DNA of 64,000 bases, from contig JAWKLJ010000002.1 of assembly GCA_041392805.1 (NCBI GenBank), positions 1,317,001 to 1,381,000 on the forward strand, in the 5' to 3' direction. A program made the position numbers and the translations under genes. This document shows positions 7,305 through 14,850 of the stretch, one piece after another (the stretch's first letter is position 1; the number at the start of each line of letters is the position of its first letter). This DNA is from Saprospiraceae bacterium. GTDB lineage: Bacteria > Bacteroidota > Bacteroidia > Chitinophagales > Saprospiraceae. The notes under the pieces are model-generated. The model ran no database searches and was not told the origin of the DNA. It saw only the letters and a program-made list of their open reading frames with translations.

Positions 7305-9737
7305 ATGTTAAGAAATTACCTGACTGTTGCTTTGCGCAACTTGTGGAAGCACAAGTTTTATTCCATTATCAATATCTTAGGTTTGGCCATCGGCCTGGCT
7401 TGTTTCCTCTTCATTTTTCTCTTCATCCGCGATGAATTGAGTTATGATCGTTACCATCAAAAAGCCGATCGGACTTACCGCGTTAATTTTGATGGGTTTG
7501 CTTTTGAGCAGGAATTGCATTTTGCGGTGGTAGGTGCTTCTTTAGGGCCAACTATTCTGGAAGAATACCCTGAGGTGGAGCAGCAATGCCGCTTCAGACA
7601 GCGAGGGAGTTTTGCTGTTCGTTATGAAGACCAAAGCTATACGGAAGATAAATGGATCTATGCAGATTCTACCTTGTTTGACGTTTTTTCATTTGAACTA
7701 GTGAAGGGAAATCCGCGGAGTGCCTTGAAAGAGCCTTTCACTATCGTTATTAGCGAAGAAATTGCAAAAAAGTATTTTGGTGAAGCCGATCCCATTGGCA
7801 AAAGCTTGACGGCAAATAATGACAGATTGTATCGCGTGACGGGTGTGATGAAGGAAATGCCCAAAAATACCCATTTCAATTTTAATATGTTGGCCTCCAT
7901 GGCCTCTTTGGAAGAGAGCCGCAATAATATGTGGTTGAGTAATAATTTTCAAACTTATATTGTATTGAAGGAAGGTGTTGATCCCGCCATCGTGGACGCA
8001 AAGTTCGATAAGTTGGTTCGCGACCATGTTGGGCCAGAAATAGAGCAATTTATGGGTAAAACATATGACGATCTGTTGGCGGCTGGCAGTTTTATCACGT
8101 TTTCTCTATTTCCAATGCCAAAGATTCACCTGTATTCGGATAAGCAGGCAGAACTTGGGGCTACCAGCGACATCAAATACATCTACATCTTTTCTTTTGT
8201 GGGCTTGTTTATTTTGCTGCTGGCCTGTATCAATTTTATGAATTTATCCACTGCGAGATCAGCCTCACGTGCGAAGGAGGTGGGGATGCGAAAGGTGGTG
8301 GGAGCCGGACGGTCGCAACTCATCTTCCAATTTCTGAGTGAGTCTGTTATCATTACTTTTCTTGGTTTTTTATTGGCGATTGTTTTGCTGGTTTCGCTCT
8401 TGTCCAAATTCAATACCCTGTCAGGAAAAGAGTTGACTTTTTCCCAAATTAACCATCCGGGTTTATGGGCCATGATGTTGGGGATGGTGCTATTTGTAGG
8501 TGTTGTAGCGGGAAGTTATCCTGCGTTTTACCTGTCTGCCTTTAAACCCATAGCGGTCTTGAAAGGTCGGTTGATTAAAAAGATAGGTCAACAGGTTTCT
8601 TTGCGCTCCGTGTTAGTTATCTTCCAATTTGCCATTACGGTTGCTTTGATTGTCGGCACCATGATTATCTCTAGTCAATTGAACTACATTCAAAACAAGA
8701 AACTGGGTTTTAACAAAGAACAGGTATTGATCCTTAATAATTTTTACACCCTTGGGAATAATTGCCAGGCGTTCAAAGATGAAATCCTGAAAAATCCGCA
8801 GGTGATCAATGCCTCCATGAGCAGTTCGCTGCCAACGCCCTCCTCCCGCAATACCTCGGCTACCTTCCTCGGCCGCACCCCCGACCCTACCAAAACCCAT
8901 GTTGTTCAATTGTTTACCGTCGACCAGGAATACATCCCTACCCTTGGCATGGAGATCGTGCAAGGACGAGCCTTTTCCCGGGAATTCCCTTCCGACTCTT
9001 CTGCGGTTATTCTCAATGAATCAGCGGTTGCCATGTATGGCCTTGAAGAGCCACTGGGTCAGGAAATTAGTGTCTTTTCTGGGGGTACGCCAGAAAACCC
9101 GGAGATAAACACCACAAAGGTGATCGGGGTCGTGAAGAATTTTCACTTTGAATCCTTGCGTAGTGAAATTGGTCCACTGGCCCTGTTTTTAGGTACCAGT
9201 CGAGGCAATTTATCTATCAAGCTAAAAGCAGGTGACATTCCATCCTTTATTTCAGCAGTCCAACAAAAATGGAACGAGATGGGCCCCGGACAGCCCTTCG
9301 ATTATAATTTCATGGACGAGGAATTTGCCACGGTCTATGAATCGGAAACGCGGATTGGGCAGATTTTCTCTGTTTTTACCTTCCTTGCTATTTTTATTGC
9401 TTGCTTGGGACTATTTGGATTGGCCACTTTCACTGCCGAACAGCGGACCAAAGAGGTGGGTATTCGCAAGGTTATTGGTGCTTCTATCAGCCGTATTTTT
9501 GTGTTGCTTACGGTTGAAATTATGAAGTGGGTGCTGATCGCTAACCTGATTGCTTTGCCTGTTGCTTACTATTTTATGGGTAAATGGCTGGAAGGCTTTG
9601 CTTATCCGGTTGATCTCCATTGGCTGACCTTCATCATGGCTTTGGTGTTGAGCCTGTTTATTGCGCTGCTGACGGTGAGCTATCAAGCACTGCGGACGGC
9701 TTGGATGAAGCCGGTGCGGTCTTTGCGGTATGAGTAG
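7305..9737 (+). CDS. large FtsX/MacB-type ABC transporter permease, paralog 1
   Basis: This 810-residue inner-membrane protein has the duplicated Bacteroidota layout. An N-terminal segment (MLRNYLTVALRNLWKHK) precedes TM1 (about 20-42), followed by a periplasmic MacB_PCD-like domain (about 45-280), three TM segments of a first FtsX domain (about 285-425) ending near SYPAFYLSAFKPI-VLKG, a second TM and periplasmic domain (about 440-670), and a final FtsX domain (about 680-810) with GLFGLATFTAEQRTKEVGIRK. The family usually works with a LolD/MacB-like ATPase in export or membrane stress, not import. No ATPase gene is nearby, so it must share one encoded elsewhere or act as an orphan. It is closely related to the permeases at 14851 and 41528. 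Confidence 0.88.
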   Translation: MLRNYLTVALRNLWKHKFYSIINILGLAIGLACFLFIFLFIRDELSYDRYHQKADRTYRVNFDGFAFEQELHFAVVGASLGPTILEEYPEVEQQCRFRQRGSFAVRYEDQSYTEDKWIYADSTLFDVFSFELVKGNPRSALKEPFTIVISEEIAKKYFGEADPIGKSLTANNDRLYRVTGVMKEMPKNTHFNFNMLASMASLEESRNNMWLSNNFQTYIVLKEGVDPAIVDAKFDKLVRDHVGPEIEQFMGKTYDDLLAAGSFITFSLFPMPKIHLYSDKQAELGATSDIKYIYIFSFVGLFILLLACINFMNLSTARSASRAKEVGMRKVVGAGRSQLIFQFLSESVIITFLGFLLAIVLLVSLLSKFNTLSGKELTFSQINHPGLWAMMLGMVLFVGVVAGSYPAFYLSAFKPIAVLKGRLIKKIGQQVSLRSVLVIFQFAITVALIVGTMIISSQLNYIQNKKLGFNKEQVLILNNFYTLGNNCQAFKDEILKNPQVINASMSSSLPTPSSRNTSATFLGRTPDPTKTHVVQLFTVDQEYIPTLGMEIVQGRAFSREFPSDSSAVILNESAVAMYGLEEPLGQEISVFSGGTPENPEINTTKVIGVVKNFHFESLRSEIGPLALFLGTSRGNLSIKLKAGDIPSFISAVQQKWNEMGPGQPFDYNFMDEEFATVYESETRIGQIFSVFTFLAIFIACLGLFGLATFTAEQRTKEVGIRKVIGASISRIFVLLTVEIMKWVLIANLIALPVAYYFMGKWLEGFAYPVDLHWLTFIMALVLSLFIALLTVSYQALRTAWMKPVRSLRYE

Positions 9738-9743
9738 GGATGT

Positions 9744-9855
9744 GGATTTGCAAACTACAAATAGCCAGGAGATAGCTAGGGATGTATATGGATTTGTAGT
9801 TGCAAACTACAAATAGCAAGGGGATATTGATTTGTAGTTGCAAACTACAAATAAC
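9744..9855. repeat. cluster of short hairpins, TTTGTAGTT family (cluster 1)
   Basis: There are two complete 23-nt palindromes (9792-9814 and 9830-9852), each with 10-nt arms ATTTGTAGTT and AACTACAAAT around GCA, plus one half-copy at about 9745-9766. They lie between a plus-strand permease and a convergent sialidase-like gene. They could terminate transcription, but the same unit also occurs where termination is not expected, so a REP-like mobile hairpin is the better description. Confidence 0.85.
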
Positions 9856-9877
9856 TAGGGTAACTAAACCCCAGGCT

Positions 9878-10900
9878 TCAAAGTCTTTCCCACCATATCT
9901 TTGCAAGGTATATGGCCACTTTTCCTTCATGACCTGAATAATACGATAGGTAGAGGATATCGTCTCTTACCACCATGCTCGGATAACTGGTATCTCCGCC
10001 GCTGGGTAAGGTAATGACTTTATTGGATTTTCCTTCTGGATTAATAAAAGCCAGGATAGTTTTATAATCTTCTCCTGTGTAATCGCGGGTAGCGCAAAGC
10101 CAGCGGCCATCCGGAAGGCGTAAAAAATCGGGGCCACCAAGCTTAACTTCCAGTGAATTCCACGTCCAGGAATCATAAGGGGGCTTACTATGGCCGATAT
10201 AACCTGGTGTGTTTTCTCCATCTCGGCGGACCAGGGCAAGCATAGACTGATCCGATAAAAACCGCAGCGTTGCTTCGCTGGGTTTGCCGTAAACATTCAG
10301 GGTGGAAACAAGCTCATATTCCAAACCATTTTTTGTGCGGACCAATTGTAAACCCCATTCGTTATCCGTCGGCTGATATACAACGCCGTAGCCGTACCCG
10401 GCCTGCCAGGTCACGCGCCAAAGCCAGTCGGTTTCCGTGACAATAGCAGGAGGCAATTCGATTTTTTGCGGAGAAAAAAAGCGTTTTCCTTCTTGATCCG
10501 AAAAAAAGACAAGCGGATCACGACGCATAAATTGCTTCCCCTCATAAATCGATCCAGCGATCACGGCCATAAGGCGTCCATCCGGGGTTATGGATAATTT
10601 AGGATCGCGAAGGTCCACACCCTGCTCTGCCAAATGAGCTGCCGAATACCAGTTTTGTCCATCCTCAGAGGCTATGATGCGAATGGTGCCATTCAAACCT
10701 GGAATATGTCCGGAACCCTCGCGGAAGGCACAGTAAAATTTGCCATTAAACAAGATCAGATCGGTAAAGGCATTGTGTTCGGCCCGGTCCCAGATGCGTT
10801 CAACGGAGATAATGGCTTTTTGCTCTGGGTATGGGTTTTGTCCTGCGGCAGAGGTTAGTAGGCATAAAAAAATAAAGGAAAAAGGATTCATTCTTTTCAT
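9878..10900 (-). CDS. secreted sialidase/BNR-repeat neuraminidase-like protein
   Basis: This 340-residue protein with a signal peptide (FIFLCLLTSAAGQ) looks like a six-bladed beta-propeller of the sialidase superfamily. An FREG motif near residue 60 could place the first active-site Arg. A degenerate Asp-box (SEDGQNW) follows, with further blade-like strands (ITPDGRLMAV, RTKNGLEY, RLPDGRWLCATRD). Most exo-sialidases have clearer repeated Asp boxes, so activity on sialic acid is not certain; other exo-glycosidases share the fold. It is divergent from the GH2 gene and near the sulfatase, suggesting a common complex glycan as target. Confidence 0.7.
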   Translation of the reverse strand: MKRMNPFSFIFLCLLTSAAGQNPYPEQKAIISVERIWDRAEHNAFTDLILFNGKFYCAFREGSGHIPGLNGTIRIIASEDGQNWYSAAHLAEQGVDLRDPKLSITPDGRLMAVIAGSIYEGKQFMRRDPLVFFSDQEGKRFFSPQKIELPPAIVTETDWLWRVTWQAGYGYGVVYQPTDNEWGLQLVRTKNGLEYELVSTLNVYGKPSEATLRFLSDQSMLALVRRDGENTPGYIGHSKPPYDSWTWNSLEVKLGGPDFLRLPDGRWLCATRDYTGEDYKTILAFINPEGKSNKVITLPSGGDTSYPSMVVRDDILYLSYYSGHEGKVAIYLAKIWWERL

Positions 10901-10976
10901 GCTCGGAATTTAGTATAAATTTTCCAATCAGCCATATTGAACAACTTCATTGTCAATAAATAACGGAGGTGTGTAT

Positions 10977-11028
10977 TGATTTGTAGTTGCAAACTACAAA
11001 TAGCCGTGATTGCAAACTACAAATAGCC
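10977..11028. repeat. TTTGTAGTT hairpin family (cluster 2)
   Basis: One complete hairpin (10979-11001) is followed by a half-copy with TTGCAAACTACAAATAGCC (about 11010-11028). It lies between the divergent sialidase-like and GH2 genes, so it cannot be a simple terminator for either. Confidence 0.8.
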
Positions 11029-11040
11029 AGGTAGCCAGGT

Positions 11041-11090
11041 ATAAAAACCGCTGCGCCCTCGGCTCCTCCGCGAATCGCTGTGTAACTAAC
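11041..11090. repeat. GC-rich TCCGCG/CTGTGTA dispersed repeat, solo arm
   Basis: This shares a 28-nt block (11062-11089, core CTCCTCCGCGAA-CGCTGTGTA) with 46124-46151, differing at two positions. At 46 kb the block is one arm of a longer inverted repeat. Here only one arm is visible, in the leader of the GH2 gene. Confidence 0.6.
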
Positions 11091-11213
11091 CCCCTAGCCA
11101 GGCGCATTCCCAAACTTCTTGATAGAAGATTACCCTTCTTCCATAAAATCTGTGTTTATTTGTTGAATGGGAAGCCGGTCTCCGGTCTGCTTTTTTTGAA
11201 AAAAATCAACAAA

Positions 11214-13970
11214 ATGAAAAACACAACCTTAAAACTTGCCATCCTACTGGTAACCTTTCTCCCTATTGCACTTTTCGCCCAAAATATTCCACTGCCCGAA
11301 CATCCTCGTCCCGACTTTGAACGGGTAGACTGGCAGAACCTCAATGGTAGTTGGGATTTTGCCTTGGATGCCGAAGATCAAGGGGTACAGCAAAAATGGC
11401 AGGAAGGAGCTGTGGCTTTTAAGCAAAAAATAATGGTGCCTTTCCCCTGGGGCTCGGCCCTCTCGGGGGTGAAGGATGAAGCGGATATTGGCTGGTATAA
11501 AAGGACGATTACGGTCGATCCTTCCTGGAAGGGAAAGCGAGCTTTTTTGACGATAGGGGCCTCGGATTGGGAGACCAGCGTGTGGCTCGATGGGCATTTG
11601 TTAGGAACCCATCAAGGGGGCTATGTGCCTTTCTCCTTTGACTTAACGCCCTTTGTTAGCTACGGACAGGCGCAGCAGCTGGTGATCCGGGCGGATGATA
11701 AGCGACGCGATTTCACCCTTTATGGCAAACAAGGCTATGGAAATGCCAGGGGGATTTGGCAGACGGTGTACCTCGAAGCCAGAGGCGCGACTTACCTGGA
11801 GGCCATCCATTTTACGCCCGATATTGACGCACAAAAGGTGAAACTCACGGCTTATTTGTCTGCTCCTGCGGTGAAAGAAATGACGCTTTCGGTTTCCATT
11901 CAAACAGCAGGAAAGCCCATCTTGGAAAAAATCATGGTGCCAGTGGGAAAGGATAAAATCCATCTGGATGTTGCGATACCCCAGCCTCACCTCTGGTCAT
12001 TGGAGGACCCTTATTTGTATGAGGCAGCCGTAACCTTGGGAGATGACCTCGTGAAGTCCTATTTCGGGATGCGGAAGATAGCTGTAAATAATCTACCCGG
12101 AACGGATTATCTCTACATTTCTCTAAATGACAAGCCAATCTATTTGCAATTGGCACTAGATCAATCCTATCATCCCGACGGTTTTTATACTTTTCCTAGT
12201 GATGATTTTATGCGAGAGGAGATTGAGCGCTCCAAATCCATCGGTCTCAATGGCATTCGGCCGCATATTAAGGTTGAAATACCAAGGAAACTCTATTGGG
12301 CGGATAAGCTTGGCCTGCTGGTGATGGCTGATTTACCCAATAGTTGGGGAGACCCGGAGGAAGCCATGCAGGAAGAAGCGGAGACCACCCTTCGCAAGAT
12401 GATTAAGCGAGATTATAACCATCCTTCCATCTTTTCCTGGATTCTTTTTAATGAAACCTGGGGTTTGAGGACCCATTTGGAAGAGGATGGGAAAAAAATA
12501 GCCGAATACCAGGAGCGAACCCAAATGTGGGTGTCTTCTATGTATTACCTGGCCAAATCACTGGACCCTACGCGGCTAGTGGAGGATAATTCTATTTGTT
12601 GCGGGGCCGGGCATACCGAAACTGATATTAATTCCTTCCACGAATACCTCCCTGGCTGGGCCTGGGAAGATTACCTAAAAAACTTGACAGAGCAGTCGCA
12701 TCCTGGCAGTAACTTCCATTTTGAAGCCGGATTCCAGCAAGGTAACCAGCCCAAAATTAATTCGGAATGTGGCAATGTCTGGGGCTATCAGGGCAGTACA
12801 GGGGATGTCGATTGGAGCTGGGATTATCACCGAATGATCAATACCTTCCGCAAATACCCCGAAGTTGCTGGATGGCTCTATACCGAACACCACGATGTGA
12901 TCAACGAATGGAATGGCTACTGGCGATTTGACCGGACCGAGAAATTTACCGGTATGGAAAGCATCATGACTGGGATGAGCCTGAAAGACTTGCATGCCCC
13001 TGTGTATTTATCGACAGGTAATGAAATTTGCCAAACCGTGAGGGGAGGGGAGGAGGTGCAGGTCCCGCTTTACCTCTCTGTCATGACGGATGTGGCCCTG
13101 GGTGACCAAATCAAAATGACGTACCAATTAGAACTCACCAATGCCCTTGGGCTTACTTCTCAGATAACTCAGGGCACCATGCCAATCGATTATCAGCCCT
13201 ATTTACAAAAGACCTTAGCACCGCTGTCGATTAAAATGCCAGAGGAGAAGGGCTTGGCGGTTTTAAAACTGCAATTGGAGGATAAAAACGGTCAGGTATT
13301 ACACCACAATTTTATGCACTTTGAAATTCTATCGGATCAGCTTCCGGCAAAAACAACGCTTCTCAGCGTGGCACCCAAAGGTTTTTCCAAAGCAGCATGG
13401 ACGGTTAAACAGTGGGACGTGCTAGACGGCTTAAAAGTCAATGGCGCCGGTCAAGGTTTTTTTGAATATACCATTGATTTGCCAGCCACTATCAAGCCTG
13501 GAGGGATCAAAACAGCTTATTTCCTGGTGGAGCTTTCGGCCAAAACGCAATTTGTGAAGGATTTGGATGAAAAAGAATCCCAAAATGTTGATTTTATGTT
13601 AGGGGGTAAAGCTTCTCCCAGTGGCAATCCCAATGCCTATCCGATGACGGATGAGACCCTTTTTCCTTCTGATATTACCGTCTCTATTGATGGTAAAACG
13701 GCGCTAAGCACCAACCTAGCAGATGACCCTGCCGATCATCGCGGCGTTTTGTCCTGGCACCACCAATTGCAGGATAAGCTACTGCGAGAGGCCGGTTCTT
13801 ATGGCTACCTGGTGAAGGTGCCCGTCTCGAAGCAGGCATTAAAGGCCGCCCTGAAGACTGGCAAGATGGTTGTTAAAATAGCGGCGAATGGAACGGGGGG
13901 TGTGGCAGTGTATGGCGCCTCCTTTGGGCGATATCCTTTGGACCCATCCTTAGTGCTTGTTTGGAGGTAG
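11214..13970 (+). CDS. secreted glycoside hydrolase family 2 (beta-galactosidase/glucuronidase-like)
   Basis: The start at ATG 11214 was chosen because it begins a clean signal peptide (MKNTTLKLAILLVTFLPIAL); the frame is open further upstream through repeat DNA. The product is 918 residues. A GH2 sugar-binding jelly roll (about 30-200, with NLNGSWDFALD), an Ig-like domain (about 200-310) and the TIM barrel follow in order. The catalytic acid/base is E414 in FNETW and the likely nucleophile is E518 in INSECGN. A long C-terminal beta region (about 600-918) completes it. It probably trims beta-linked hexose or uronate from a glycan in the periplasm. The last codons (LVWR) and the stop lie inside the left arm of a palindromic repeat, so the natural C-terminus may have been altered. 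Confidence 0.88.
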   Translation: MKNTTLKLAILLVTFLPIALFAQNIPLPEHPRPDFERVDWQNLNGSWDFALDAEDQGVQQKWQEGAVAFKQKIMVPFPWGSALSGVKDEADIGWYKRTITVDPSWKGKRAFLTIGASDWETSVWLDGHLLGTHQGGYVPFSFDLTPFVSYGQAQQLVIRADDKRRDFTLYGKQGYGNARGIWQTVYLEARGATYLEAIHFTPDIDAQKVKLTAYLSAPAVKEMTLSVSIQTAGKPILEKIMVPVGKDKIHLDVAIPQPHLWSLEDPYLYEAAVTLGDDLVKSYFGMRKIAVNNLPGTDYLYISLNDKPIYLQLALDQSYHPDGFYTFPSDDFMREEIERSKSIGLNGIRPHIKVEIPRKLYWADKLGLLVMADLPNSWGDPEEAMQEEAETTLRKMIKRDYNHPSIFSWILFNETWGLRTHLEEDGKKIAEYQERTQMWVSSMYYLAKSLDPTRLVEDNSICCGAGHTETDINSFHEYLPGWAWEDYLKNLTEQSHPGSNFHFEAGFQQGNQPKINSECGNVWGYQGSTGDVDWSWDYHRMINTFRKYPEVAGWLYTEHHDVINEWNGYWRFDRTEKFTGMESIMTGMSLKDLHAPVYLSTGNEICQTVRGGEEVQVPLYLSVMTDVALGDQIKMTYQLELTNALGLTSQITQGTMPIDYQPYLQKTLAPLSIKMPEEKGLAVLKLQLEDKNGQVLHHNFMHFEILSDQLPAKTTLLSVAPKGFSKAAWTVKQWDVLDGLKVNGAGQGFFEYTIDLPATIKPGGIKTAYFLVELSAKTQFVKDLDEKESQNVDFMLGGKASPSGNPNAYPMTDETLFPSDITVSIDGKTALSTNLADDPADHRGVLSWHHQLQDKLLREAGSYGYLVKVPVSKQALKAALKTGKMVVKIAANGTGGVAVYGASFGRYPLDPSLVLVWR

Positions 13971-14116
13971 CCTCTTGGGCTGCAAATATTTACTTATGGA
14001 ACCTCTCTTTAGCTATTTTTTTGATCATAGCCCCACTATGCACAAAAAAATAAGCTTCGCCAGAACCCATAATTAAATATTTTCGCTGCCAAGGCCTACC
14101 TCCAAACAAGCACTAA
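13950..14116. repeat. long inverted repeat, TTTGGAGG family, copy 1 (overlaps GH2 stop)
   Basis: Arms of about 45 nt (13950-13994 and 14074-14116) pair almost fully; the outer ends are TTAGTGCTTGTTTGGAGGTA and its complement. The loop of about 80 nt has no ORF. The stop codon of the GH2 gene (TAG at 13968) is within the left arm. The element may also act as a large terminator hairpin. Confidence 0.8.
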
Positions 14117-14289
14117 GTGTTAGTGGGGAAATAATTTTGGTGCTATTGAAGAAAGCTGAAGCCATGCCCTTGTACAATAGTGAACACTTACTGTTCAAAA
14201 ATGGACACTTTTATCGGGTTTAATCCTGGTGTTAACATTAGCCAAAATAAATTTAGAAGCTATTTTAAAGTATATTTTCGGTCTTTGGG

Positions 14290-14530
14290 GAGTTGAACTA
14301 AGATAGGGCTTGGGTATATTGATTTGTAGTTGCAAACTACAAATAGCTTGGGTATAGGGCTTGGGTATGTATATTGATTTGTAGTTGCAAACTACAAATA
14401 GCTTGGGAGTTGAACTAAGATAGGGCTTGGGTATATTGATTTGTAGTTGCAAACTACAAATAGCTTGGTGGCTTGGGTATATTGATTTGTAGTTGTAAAC
14501 TACAAATAGCTTGGAAACTACAAATAGCTT
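14290..14530. repeat. TTTGTAGTT hairpin family (cluster 3, four copies)
   Basis: Hairpins lie at 14322-14344, 14377-14399, 14439-14461 and 14485-14507 (the last with GTA in place of the GCA loop), followed by a half-copy at about 14513-14528. Spacers repeat GCTTGGGTAT. A block of about 60 nt at 14290 recurs at 14406, so the cluster grew by tandem duplication with a 116-bp step. The apparent minus-strand ORF here is only translated repeat. Confidence 0.88.
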
Positions 14531-14670
14531 GGGGAAAAGGCCAGGCAAATGCTTTTTTGGCACAACTCTTGGCTTTGAAACAAAGACGACCCTAATCAAG
14601 GTCGTTTTGAAATAAAAAAGAAAAGAGGAGCTGGAATGTTTCAGTCCTTCTGACTTTCACTTTACCACTT

Positions 14671-14834
14671 AGAGCATGTTTGGAGGTCGCTTTTGGAGGC
14701 AAAAAGTGTCAATTTTTCGTTGAGACGAGGCGCTTTTTGAAGTTCATACCCTTCGGTACGGACGAAAAAAGCAACGAAGTATCAACGAAAAAGGGATAGT
14801 TTTAGGCCCAAAGGGTGACCTCCAAACATGCTCT
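14671..14834. repeat. long inverted repeat, TTTGGAGG family, copy 2
   Basis: The outer arms are 18 nt and perfect (AGAGCATGTTTGGAGGTC at 14671-14688, complement at 14817-14834), and the inner halves pair imperfectly for about 55 nt more (TTTTTCGTTGA against TCAACGAAAAA). The apex carries CCCTTCGG. It ends 16 nt before the ATG of the following permease, so it may affect translation or transcription of that gene. The preceding stretch 14531-14670 holds nothing recognised. Confidence 0.8.
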
Positions 14835-14850
14835 TAAAGACCAGCTACAA

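Noticed and set aside
11010..11213. N-terminal extension of the GH2 frame
   Set aside because: It translates repeat DNA and precedes a clean signal peptide at 11214.
14290..14530. Possible CRISPR array
   Set aside because: Repeats are self-complementary 23-mers with short, repetitive spacers that duplicate one another; no cas gene nearby.
14195..14599. Minus-strand ORF of 134 codons
   Set aside because: It is translated hairpin repeat, giving the repeated word KSIYIPKPY/AICSLQLQ; not a protein gene.
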